Positions 17,524 through 24,912 of a DNA stretch of 64,000 bases are shown here, piece after piece. The notes below the pieces were generated by a model that was not told where the DNA came from, ran no database searches, and saw only the letters and a program-made list of their open reading frames with translations. Each line of letters opens with the position of its first letter. Positions within the stretch are counted from its first letter, which is position 1. The position numbers and the translations under genes were made by a program. Source of the stretch: DATAEG01 sp051001975 (GTDB lineage Bacteria > Actinomycetota > Actinomycetes > Mycobacteriales > Jatrophihabitantaceae); NCBI GenBank assembly GCA_051001975.1, contig JBPCMU010000020.1, positions 5,412-69,411 on the forward strand, read 5' to 3'.

Positions 17524-17724
17524 ATGACACTCCTTCAGCGAATTGCCCTGCGGGCAAAGGGATTCCGTGCAGCTGTCGACGCGGGTATGACGACTGCGGA
17601 GTACGCGGTGGGGACGGTAGCCGCCGTCGGCTTTGCGCTCGTGCTCTACAAGGTGGTGCGCAGCCCCGCGGTCTCCTCGGCGCTCAGCTCGCTGATCCGC
17701 AGCGCTCTCAATGCGCACTTCTGA
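17524..17724 (+). CDS. DUF4244 Flp-like prepilin (Rv3656c-like)
   Basis: 66-residue small pilin. The basic leader (LRAKGFRAAVDAG) ends in Gly22, followed by MTTAEYAVGT: the processing signature is G / xTTAEY with Glu five residues after the cleavage site, then a single hydrophobic helix AVGTVAAVGFALVLYKVV. This is the class III (Flp) prepilin layout and the DUF4244 family. It is the likely major subunit of the tad-like structure. No prepilin peptidase gene lies in the window, so processing would need a peptidase elsewhere. The stop overlaps the start of the next TadE-like gene by 14 bases. Confidence 0.87.
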   Translation: MTLLQRIALRAKGFRAAVDAGMTTAEYAVGTVAAVGFALVLYKVVRSPAVSSALSSLIRSALNAHF

Positions 17725-18253
17725 CCGAGCCGGTCGCAGACGGCGCACCGCGCAGCCGTCCGTGCGGGCCACCTCGAACCGACCACGGAACCGTTGGGGC
17801 GCCGACGCAGGCATGGTGACTGCCGAGCTGGCCGCGGCGCTGCCGGTGTTGGTACTGCTCGTGTTCGCGGGTGTCTCGGCGGTACACGTCGTCGACGCAC
17901 GGGTGCGGTGCCTGGACGCGGCCCGGGAAGCGGTCCGGGCCGCCGCTCGCGGCGATCCGCGGGCGGTGTCGCTGGCCAGGTCGGTCGCGCCGCCAGGAGC
18001 ACAGATCACGGTGCGTGGGGGTGCGGGGTCCGGTAGTGGCCAGGTGAGCGCGACCGTGTCCGTCGTGGTGCATCCGCTGGGGGTGGGTGTCGCGGCGGCG
18101 ACCGTCCGGGAGACCGCGGTCGGAGTCGCCGAGCCGGCAGAAATCGGCAGCCCAGGCGACGCCGTGGCGGCCGAAGGGCCTGGGCCGGTGCGGACCGGAC
18201 CGGCAGAGCGCGCTCCGCCGGGTCAGGCGACGGCGCGGGGACGACTGACATGA
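17711..18253 (+). CDS. TadE-like minor pilin (Rv3655c-like)
   Basis: 180 residues. A basic N terminus precedes GADAGMVTAELAAALPVLVLLVFAG, where Gly then MVTAE resembles a class III prepilin cleavage signature before the single membrane helix (about 35-60). The external part, VRCLDAAREAVRAAARGD, is the standard TadE heptad-like region. The C-terminal 45 residues are Ala/Gly/Pro-rich and probably disordered. It overlaps the pilin gene upstream and the next gene (ATGA) downstream, so it is part of one transcript. Confidence 0.8.
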   Translation: MRTSDRAGRRRRTAQPSVRATSNRPRNRWGADAGMVTAELAAALPVLVLLVFAGVSAVHVVDARVRCLDAAREAVRAAARGDPRAVSLARSVAPPGAQITVRGGAGSGSGQVSATVSVVVHPLGVGVAAATVRETAVGVAEPAEIGSPGDAVAAEGPGPVRTGPAERAPPGQATARGRLT

Positions 18254-18660
18254 CGAGGGCACGGGTGCGACGCCGGCCGCTCCGGCCGGCCGTCCGCGAT
18301 CGAGGCTCGGCGACGATCTGGGTGCTGTGCGGTGCGCTGACCGTGCTGGCGCTCGGCTTGGTGGTGCTGGCCCGCAGTGAGATCGTGCTGGCCCGTCACC
18401 GGGTCGAGGCAGCCGCGGACCTGGCCGCGCTTGCCGCCGCATCCGGCATCGGCGTCGATGCGTCGTCCAGCGCAATGTGCTCCCGGGCGCGGCAGGTGGC
18501 GCGGTCCAACGGTGCCGGGCTGGACAGCTGCCAGGTGCAGCTGGGGCCGGACGGGCGCACGGGCACGGTCACGGTGCGGGTCAGCGCCCAGCTGCATGTC
18601 GCGGTGATCGGTTCGACGCGGGTCAGCTCCAGCGCGCGAGCCGGACGGTTGCCGGGCTGA
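18250..18660 (+). CDS. TadE/TadG-like helicase-adjacent secreted protein (Rv3654c-like)
   Basis: 136 residues. The basic N terminus (RARVRRRPLRP) and DRGSATIWVLCGALTVLALGLVVLA form one membrane anchor with a Flp-like GSATIW junction. VEAAADLAALAAAS follows, the typical pseudopilin helix of TadE/TadG minor pilins; then comes a small external beta-rich domain with two cysteines (MCSRA, LDSCQV) that could form a disulphide. Last gene of the operon; its stop is one base from the stop of the convergent helicase gene, so there is no room for a terminator. Confidence 0.8.
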   Translation: MTRARVRRRPLRPAVRDRGSATIWVLCGALTVLALGLVVLARSEIVLARHRVEAAADLAALAAASGIGVDASSSAMCSRARQVARSNGAGLDSCQVQLGPDGRTGTVTVRVSAQLHVAVIGSTRVSSSARAGRLPG

Positions 18661-18661
18661 C

Positions 18662-20989
18662 CTAGTCCGGCACCGGGCCTAGGGCGGCGACGGCGAGCCG
18701 GAGCACTTGGACCGCGCCGGCTTTGTCCAGCGGGGTGTTACCCGAGCCGCAGGTCGGTGACTGCACACAGGAGGGACAGCCCTCCAGACATTCGCAGCCG
18801 GCGATCGCGTCGCGGGTGGCGGCCAGCCAGTCGGCCATCACCTGATGGCCGCGCTCGGCGAACCCGGCGCCCCCGGGGTAGCCGTCGTAGACGAAGATCG
18901 TCGGCCGACCGGTGTCCGGGTGCATCGCGGTGGACACGCCCCCGATATCCCAGCGGTCGCAGGTCGCGAACAGCGGGAGCAGTGCGATCACCGCGTGCTC
19001 GGCGGCATGTAACGCGCCGGCGACGTCGGCGTCGGGGAGGCCGACCTCGGCGAGCTCGGCGCTGTCGATGGTGAGCCACACCCCACGGGTGGCGAGCTGG
19101 CCAACCGGCAGGTTCAGCGGGGTCTCGTCGATGATCTCGCCGGTCGATCGACGGCGCCGCTGGTAGCCGACCACCTGGCTGCGCACCTCGACCTCACCGA
19201 AGTCGAGTGTGACCGGGCCGTGCACCGATCCGCGCTGTGAGCCGACCACCGCGACCTCGGTGAGCTCACGCGCCGCGGTCGTCCAGTCCGGGTCGTCGGC
19301 GCGCACCAGAGCGGCCCGGTCGGCGAGATCGAGCGCCTCTACGACGTAGGTACGGCCCAGGTGCAGGTACACCGCGCCGTCGTGCACCGTGCGCAACGCG
19401 GCGCCGAAGTCGACGGTGCCCAGCAGGGCGCCGGAGACCTTCTCCACGATCGCGATGGTGGCCCCGTCGCCGCCGCGGATGTCCGCCCGCGGTCGGTCAT
19501 CGGAGGCCCAGTACCAACCGGCCGGTCGGCGGCGCAGCAGCCCCCGCGCGACCAGTTCGGCGAGCTGCGACTCTGCCGCCGGGCCGCCGAACAGCGGCAG
19601 GTCGGCTCGGGTGATCGGCAACTCCGCCGCGGCACAGCAGAGTTGCGGGCCGAGCACGTTCGGGTTACCCGGGTCGAACACAGTCGCCTCCAGCGGCCGG
19701 TCGAACACCCGCGCCGGGTGCTGCACCAGATAGGTGTCCAACGGGTCATCGCGGGCCACCAGCACGACCAACGACGGCTGTGCGGCACGCCCGGCCCGAC
19801 CGGCTTGCTGCCACATCGAGGCCAGCGAGCCGGGATACCCGGCGATCACGACCGCGTCCAGGCCGGTGATGTCGATGCCCAGTTCCAACGCGTTGGTGGC
19901 CGCGACCGCCCGCAGGAAACCGGAGCCGAGCGCCGACTCGATCGCCCTGCGCTCCTCGGGCAGGTAGCCGCCCCGGTAGGAGCTGACCCGGTCGGCGAGG
20001 TCGGGCCGGCCCTCCTCGACCAGGTGACGAGCGGCCTGCAGCGCGAGCGTTTCGGCCCCGCGCCGCGACCGGACGAAGGTGAGCACCCGGGCATCCGCGG
20101 CAACCAGTGCTGCGGTGATCGCGGCTGCCTCCGCACCGGCGGTACGGCGCACGGGCGCGCCCTGCTCGCCGCGCAAGGAGGTCAGGGTCGGTTCCCAGAG
20201 CGCGAAGGTCCGCTCGCCGTGCGGTGAATCGTCCGTGGACACCTCGACCACCGAACGGCCGATCAACCGGGCCGCCGACGTCGCCGGTCGCCAGGACGTC
20301 GCCGACGCGAGCACGAACGTCGGCGACGCGCCGTACGAGGCGCAGACCCGCTGCAGCCGGCGCAGCACGTGCGCGACGTGCGCACCGAACAAGCCGCGAT
20401 AGGTGTGGCACTCGTCCACCACGACGTACCGCAGCCGGCGCCAGAAAGACGCCCAGCGCCGGTGCCCGGGCAGCAGTCCGGCGTGCAGCATGTCCGGGTT
20501 GGTCAACACCCAGTTGCCGTAGGAGCGCACCCAGTCGCGCTCCTCGTCCGGTGTGTCGCCGTCGAACGTCGCGGCTCGCAGGAACGGCAGGTGCAGCTCG
20601 CGTAGGCCGCGGAGCTGGTCGGCGGCCAGTGCCTTCGTCGGCGCCAGGTAGAGAACCCGGGCTCGGTCGTCGGCGTGCAATGCGCTGAGCGCCGGGAGCC
20701 CGAATGCGAGCGATTTGCCCGAGGCGGTTCCGGTCGCGATCGCGACGTCCAGCCCGTCGTGCGCGGCCTGTGCAGCCTGCACCTGATGCCGCCACGGCGA
20801 TCCGATCCCGCTGCCGGAATATCCGGCGATGACCGCATCAGGCACCCAGTCCGGCCACGGTTCGCTGATCCCCTCGGTTGCCGGGATCCGGTGCAGATGG
20901 CGAAGCGGCGGCGGGTCGGCGTCGGCAGCGGCGGAGCGCAGCGCAGCGAGGAACGTCTCGGCACCTGGGCCGGATCCGCGATCGCTCAC
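18662..20989 (-). CDS. DEAD/DEAH-box helicase with DUF1998 zinc region (Rv3649-like)
   Basis: 775 residues. Motif I is ATGTASGKSLAF, motif Ia YLAPTKALAADQ, motif II VVVDECHTYRG (DECH), motif III LASATS, and the C-terminal lobe has TNALELGIDITGLDAVVIAGYPGS and QQAGRAGRA (motifs V and VI). The last 100 residues carry the DUF1998-type Cys cluster CECLEGCPSCVQSPTCG, which probably binds metal. This is the MrfA/Hrq1-like architecture, a family linked to DNA repair of crosslinks or adducts in B. subtilis and yeast (family knowledge). GTG 20989 is chosen; longer upstream readings would overlap the divergent STAS gene. Confidence 0.9.
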   Translation of the reverse strand: MSDRGSGPGAETFLAALRSAAADADPPPLRHLHRIPATEGISEPWPDWVPDAVIAGYSGSGIGSPWRHQVQAAQAAHDGLDVAIATGTASGKSLAFGLPALSALHADDRARVLYLAPTKALAADQLRGLRELHLPFLRAATFDGDTPDEERDWVRSYGNWVLTNPDMLHAGLLPGHRRWASFWRRLRYVVVDECHTYRGLFGAHVAHVLRRLQRVCASYGASPTFVLASATSWRPATSAARLIGRSVVEVSTDDSPHGERTFALWEPTLTSLRGEQGAPVRRTAGAEAAAITAALVAADARVLTFVRSRRGAETLALQAARHLVEEGRPDLADRVSSYRGGYLPEERRAIESALGSGFLRAVAATNALELGIDITGLDAVVIAGYPGSLASMWQQAGRAGRAAQPSLVVLVARDDPLDTYLVQHPARVFDRPLEATVFDPGNPNVLGPQLCCAAAELPITRADLPLFGGPAAESQLAELVARGLLRRRPAGWYWASDDRPRADIRGGDGATIAIVEKVSGALLGTVDFGAALRTVHDGAVYLHLGRTYVVEALDLADRAALVRADDPDWTTAARELTEVAVVGSQRGSVHGPVTLDFGEVEVRSQVVGYQRRRRSTGEIIDETPLNLPVGQLATRGVWLTIDSAELAEVGLPDADVAGALHAAEHAVIALLPLFATCDRWDIGGVSTAMHPDTGRPTIFVYDGYPGGAGFAERGHQVMADWLAATRDAIAGCECLEGCPSCVQSPTCGSGNTPLDKAGAVQVLRLAVAALGPVPD

Positions 20990-21121
20990 CCGTCCGATTC
21001 TCCGGCGTCCGCCGACAGTTTCCGGAATCCGCGGTGTCGGCCCGCGATCGGCGAAGGGGCGACCCGGACCGCCCGCTATGGCACGATGAGCCTGCTGCCC
21101 CCCGATGTGCGAGGAGACCGC

Positions 21122-21475
21122 GTGAACCTCTCGTTGTCCACCGAATCCGCCGGCGACGTCCGGGTGCTCGATATCGAGGGTGAGGTCGACGTCTACTCCG
21201 CGCCCGCGTTGCGCGAGCAGCTGACCGCGCTGGTGGACGACGGCACCCCGCACATCGTCGCCGACCTGACCAAGACGTCATTCATCGATTCAACCGGTCT
21301 CGGCGTGCTGGTCGCCGGGCAGAACCACGCCGGCGAGGCAGGCGGCGCGCTGCGAGTGGTCTGTGCCCAGGAGCGGATCCTGAAGCTGTTCCGCATCACC
21401 GGCCTCGACGCCGTGCTGCAGATCTTCCCGAGCCGTGACGAGGCAGTTGCTGCCTCCGCGCCGTCCGCCAGCTGA
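21122..21475 (+). CDS. STAS-domain anti-sigma factor antagonist
   Basis: 117 residues, SpoIIAA/RsbV-like. The STAS core is VRVLDIEGEVDVYSAPALREQL, and the regulatory serine lies in TSFIDSTGLGVLVAG, the position phosphorylated by cognate anti-sigma kinases. GTG 21122 is chosen because GAGGAG (21111-21116) lies 5 bases upstream. No anti-sigma kinase or sigma gene is adjacent, so the partner must be elsewhere. It is divergent from the helicase and transcribed toward hppA. Confidence 0.92.
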   Translation: MNLSLSTESAGDVRVLDIEGEVDVYSAPALREQLTALVDDGTPHIVADLTKTSFIDSTGLGVLVAGQNHAGEAGGALRVVCAQERILKLFRITGLDAVLQIFPSRDEAVAASAPSAS

Positions 21476-21553
21476 GACCGGCCGATCCCGTAACCCCTTC
21501 CGGCCCGGCGTCGGCGCATCGCACGCGACATCGCCGAGTGCGGCGCGCCGCAT

Positions 21554-21566
21554 GGTGACGGTCACC
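21554..21566. promoter_or_regulatory. Perfect inverted repeat upstream of hppA
   Basis: GGTGAC-G-GTCACC is a perfect 6-bp palindrome with a 1-base centre. It sits about 30 bases upstream of TATAGT at 21595-21600, a good -10 match whose -35 (TGTGCC, 21572-21577) is poor. That position fits an activator or repressor site for the hppA promoter. Confidence 0.4.
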
Positions 21567-21594
21567 CTCGGTGTGCCGGTGCCGCGGAGTCCTC

Positions 21595-21600
21595 TATAGT
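21595..21600 (+). promoter_or_regulatory. Probable -10 element of hppA
   Basis: TATAGT, 92 bases before the hppA ATG, is the only AT-rich hexamer of the consensus type in the intergenic region. The resulting leader would be about 85 bases, with AGGAG (21680-21684) as ribosome site. Confidence 0.4.
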
Positions 21601-21692
21601 CCGACGACTGACACACCGCGTGGCTGCGCGTTCCCATTCCGGGTCTTGCCGGTCACGTATCGACTTATTCCTCGCTCGACAGGAGATCCTGC

Positions 21693-24011
21693 ATGCCTCG
21701 GCACGACGTGATCGCCGCGCCCGCTATCTCGGGTGGTGAGAGGGGCGTCGTCGTGGTCATCGGTTTGATCGCGATCGCCGCCCTCGTGTTCGCCTACTTC
21801 CTGGCGAAGGAGGTGCTCGCCGCTGACCAGGGGACACCCAAGATGCAGGAGATCGCGAAGGCTGTCCAGGAGGGTGCCGCCGCGTATCTCAACAGGCAGT
21901 TCCGCACGCTGGCCGCTTTCTCGGTGCTCGTCTTCATCCTGCTGCTGGTGCTGCCGGTCAACCACGGCGGATTCAGCGTGCAGCTCGGCCGAGCCATCTT
22001 CTTCATCGTCGGGGCGGTGTTCTCCGCGTCCGTCGGCTACGCCGGCATGACGATCGCGACCCGCGCCAACGTGCGCGTCGCGGCCGCTGCCCGGGGCGGC
22101 GGCCGGGAGCGCGGCTTCCACATCGCCTTCCGCACGGGCGGCTTCGTCGGCATGCTCACCGTCGGCCTCGGCCTGCTCGGTGCCAGCGTGGTGCTGTTCG
22201 CCTACAACCAGAACGCGCCGACCGTGCTCGAAGGCTTCGGCTTCGGCGGCGCCCTGCTGGCCATGTTCATGCGGGTCGGCGGTGGCATCTTCACCAAGGC
22301 CGCCGACGTCGGCGCGGACCTGGTCGGCAAGGTCGAGGCGGGCATCCCCGAGGACGACCCGCGCAACGCCGCGACGATCGCCGACAACGTTGGTGACAAC
22401 GTCGGCGACTGCGCCGGTATGGCCGCCGACCTCTTCGAGTCCTACGCCGTGACGCTGGTTGCCGCGCTCATCCTCGGGCAGATCGCGTTCGGGGCGAAGG
22501 GGCTGCTGCTGCCGCTGATCATCGGCGCGATCGGCATCGTCAGCTCCGTGGTCGGCATCCTCACCACCAAGCTGCGCTCCGGCGACCGCAACGGTCTCGT
22601 CCCGATCAACCGTGGCTTCGTGATCTCGGCGGTCACCTCGCTGGTGCTGGTCGCGATCGCGGCCTTCACCTTCCTGCCGAGCAACTTCAACAAGCTCGAC
22701 GGCCACCAGCCCGGCGCCACCGGCAACCCGGCGCTGATCGCCATTGCTGCGGTCGCCATTGGCATCGTGCTCGCCGTGGTCATCCAGCAGCTGACCGGCT
22801 ACTTCACCGATACGGTGCGCCGCCCGGTCAAGGATGTCGCGGACACCTCGCTCACCGGCGCGGCCACCGTCATCCTGGCCGGCATCTCGCTCGGCCTCGA
22901 GTCCGCCGTCTACTCCGCGCTCCTCATCGCCGCGGCCGTTTTCGGCGCGTTCCTGCTCGGCGGCGGCACAGTGACCGTCGCGCTCTACGCAGTCGCGCTC
23001 GCCGGTTGCGGTCTGCTCACGACTGCCGGCGTCATCGTCTCGATGGATACCTTCGGCCCGGTCAGCGACAACGCCCAGGGCATCGCCGAGATGTCCGGCG
23101 ACATCGACGAGCAGGGCGCGCGGGTGCTGACCGACCTCGACGCGGTCGGCAACACCACCAAGGCGATCACCAAGGGCATCGCCATCGCCACCGCCGTGCT
23201 CGCGGCAACAGCGCTGTTCGGCTCGTTCAACCAGGCCGTCCAGGACGCGTCTGCGCCGTACCTCGACAAGCTGGAAACTTCCAGCCTGCTGATGAAGCAG
23301 TCGTTCAGCCTGGACCTGTCCTCGCCGAACAACCTCGTCGGCGTCATCGTCGGCGCGGCCGTGGTGTTCTTCTTCAGCGGCCTGGCGATCAGTGCGGTCG
23401 GCCGGGCGGCCGGGCGGGTGGTGTACGAGGTGCGCGAGCAGTTCCGCACCAAGCCCGGGATCATGGACTTCACCGAGAAGCCCGACTACAGCCGCGTGGT
23501 CGACATCTGCACCAAGGACTCGCTGCGTGAGCTGGCCACACCCGGCCTGCTCGCGCTGTTCGCGCCGATCAGCATAGGCTTCGTGCTGGGTATTGGCCCG
23601 CTGGCCGGCTACCTCGCCGGCGCGATCGGTGCCGGCGTCTTGATGGCGATCTTCCTGGCCAACTCCGGTGGAGCCTGGGACAACGCGAAGAAGATGGTCG
23701 AGGACGGCATCCACGGCGGCAAGGGCAGCGACGCCCACGCCGCCACCGTCATCGGTGACACCGTCGGTGACCCGTTCAAGGACACCGCCGGCCCGGCAAT
23801 CAACCCGCTGATCAAGGTGATGAACCTGGTCGCCGTGCTGGTGGCTCCGGCCGTGGTGAAGCTGACGCTCGGCGAGCACGCTTCGCTGGGTATCCGGCTG
23901 CTGATCGGCATCGTTTCGTTCGCGATCATCGCCGCTGCGGTGATCGTGTCGAAGCGTCGCCGGGTGTCGATGGGCGACCCGGCGCCGGCCACCGAGGCGC
24001 CCGCCGTCTAG
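21693..24011 (+). CDS. hppA: Membrane-bound proton-pumping pyrophosphatase, K+-independent type
   Basis: 772-residue integral membrane enzyme with about 16 helices that couples pyrophosphate hydrolysis to ion pumping. Substrate motifs are KAADVGADLVGKVEAGIPEDDPRN, NVGDNVGDCAGMAADLFES and, near the end, GDTVGDPFKDTAGPAINPLIKV. Lys490 and Thr493 in GNTTKAITKG are the residues that mark the K+-independent H+-PPase subgroup; K+-dependent enzymes have Ala/Gly there (family knowledge). Streptomyces-type enzymes are the closest in style. AGGAG lies 8 bases upstream of ATG 21693. A strong hairpin follows the stop. Confidence 0.96.
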   Translation: MPRHDVIAAPAISGGERGVVVVIGLIAIAALVFAYFLAKEVLAADQGTPKMQEIAKAVQEGAAAYLNRQFRTLAAFSVLVFILLLVLPVNHGGFSVQLGRAIFFIVGAVFSASVGYAGMTIATRANVRVAAAARGGGRERGFHIAFRTGGFVGMLTVGLGLLGASVVLFAYNQNAPTVLEGFGFGGALLAMFMRVGGGIFTKAADVGADLVGKVEAGIPEDDPRNAATIADNVGDNVGDCAGMAADLFESYAVTLVAALILGQIAFGAKGLLLPLIIGAIGIVSSVVGILTTKLRSGDRNGLVPINRGFVISAVTSLVLVAIAAFTFLPSNFNKLDGHQPGATGNPALIAIAAVAIGIVLAVVIQQLTGYFTDTVRRPVKDVADTSLTGAATVILAGISLGLESAVYSALLIAAAVFGAFLLGGGTVTVALYAVALAGCGLLTTAGVIVSMDTFGPVSDNAQGIAEMSGDIDEQGARVLTDLDAVGNTTKAITKGIAIATAVLAATALFGSFNQAVQDASAPYLDKLETSSLLMKQSFSLDLSSPNNLVGVIVGAAVVFFFSGLAISAVGRAAGRVVYEVREQFRTKPGIMDFTEKPDYSRVVDICTKDSLRELATPGLLALFAPISIGFVLGIGPLAGYLAGAIGAGVLMAIFLANSGGAWDNAKKMVEDGIHGGKGSDAHAATVIGDTVGDPFKDTAGPAINPLIKVMNLVAVLVAPAVVKLTLGEHASLGIRLLIGIVSFAIIAAAVIVSKRRRVSMGDPAPATEAPAV

Positions 24012-24025
24012 TTGCACCGATTTCC

Positions 24026-24066
24026 CCGATGGGGACGTACCGCGTCACGCGGTGCGTCCCCATCGG
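24026..24066 (+). terminator. Strong hairpin terminator after hppA
   Basis: The 19-bp arms (24026-24044 and 24048-24066; left arm starts CCGATGGGGACG) pair fully if one G-T wobble is allowed, with a 3-base loop TCA. It begins 15 bases after the hppA stop and is followed by a short pyrimidine run (CGTCTTC) rather than a long T tract, common for actinobacterial terminators. Confidence 0.75.
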
Positions 24067-24094
24067 CGTCTTCGGCATCTGACAGGGTGGCGCC

Positions 24095-24658
24095 GTGCAG
24101 TTCTCCCTCTTCGGTGCCGAGTCGGCACTGCCCGACCGCGCCGACCTCGACGGGCTGCTGCTGGCCGGTGCGCAATGGGTGCGCGACGCCGGCCGGGCCA
24201 GGCTGTCGGTGCTTGTCGAGCCGGGCTGGCGGGAGGAGGCACTGCGCGCCGAACTGGAGGCACGCGCGCTGCCCGGCGAGGTGGCGGACGCGGAGGGTGG
24301 TCAACGCGTGGTGCGTACCGAGTTCCGTGACGACCTGCTGCCGGCCGCGAAGCGGTGGACCCGCGGCGCCGGGTTGGCCGCGCCCACCGACCTGACCCTC
24401 AGCTCCGGTGGCCTGCGGCTGTGGGCTCTGGCGTCCGGCGCGCCGGACAAGCACGGCGGGTATCTGCTCGGCACCCGCGACCCGGACACGCCGCTGCATC
24501 GACGCGCCGGTGCTCAGCTCGCCTCGCTGGGGATTGCCGCGATCAGTATCACCAGGCCCCGTCCGGGCTGGCGAGTCGTAGGTCAGCGCCGAGTGCGCCG
24601 GCTGGCCGAGCTGGTCGGGGACCGTCCCGCCGGGGCGGGCCTCACCTGGCCCTTCTAG
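24095..24658 (+). CDS. Conserved actinobacterial protein, Rv3647c-like
   Basis: 187 residues without signal peptide or membrane segment. Position next to topA and size correspond to Rv3647c (192 residues). Recognisable conserved-looking segments are TEFRDDLLPAAKRWTRGAG, LTLSSGGLRLWALASGAPD, GGYLLGTRDPDTP and AISITRPRPGWRVVGQRRVRRLAELVG. No enzymatic motif is evident and its role is unknown. GTG 24095 is preceded by an AGGGTGG-like ribosome site. The close of the gene is followed by a repeat-rich noncoding stretch before topA. Confidence 0.75.
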   Translation: MQFSLFGAESALPDRADLDGLLLAGAQWVRDAGRARLSVLVEPGWREEALRAELEARALPGEVADAEGGQRVVRTEFRDDLLPAAKRWTRGAGLAAPTDLTLSSGGLRLWALASGAPDKHGGYLLGTRDPDTPLHRRAGAQLASLGIAAISITRPRPGWRVVGQRRVRRLAELVGDRPAGAGLTWPF

Positions 24659-24710
24659 GTCTGCCCCGCCGTAGGTTCCGCTCAGCCCCGCCCCACTCCC
24701 GCCTCACTGT

Positions 24711-24779
24711 TGAGTGGTGCGAAAGGACATTGAGTGGTGCGAAATATCGCACCACTCAACCCGTTGGCGCATCACTCGA
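24711..24779. repeat. TTGAGTGGTGCGA repeat cluster with perfect hairpin
   Basis: Two direct copies of TTGAGTGGTGCGA (24711-24723 and 24731-24743), one exact inverted copy TCGCACCACTCAA (24748-24760) and a degenerate inverted copy (about 24768-24779). Copies two and three form a perfect 13-bp stem with loop AATA. It lies 150-200 bases upstream of topA, outside any gene. It could be a dispersed palindromic element, a terminator for the upstream gene or a regulatory site. Confidence 0.8.
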
Positions 24780-24912
24780 CACGGTTGGTGGGGGAGGTCG
24801 CACAGACGGCCGGTTCAGCTGCCGGTGGCTAACGTGAGGTACGGTTCCGCGCCGCGGGCCATTCGTCGTCGGGCGAGCACGGGCCAGGCAGGTCCATGAG
24901 ACAGGAGTAGAC

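Noticed and set aside
20990..21253. N-terminal extension of the helicase frame
   Set aside because: Would overlap the divergent STAS gene and shows no helicase-family similarity; GTG 20989 is adequate.
21594..24017. 807-codon open frame on the minus strand opposite hppA
   Set aside because: Low-complexity Asp/Gly/Arg/His product typical of antisense frames in high-G+C DNA; the plus strand encodes an unmistakable H+-PPase.
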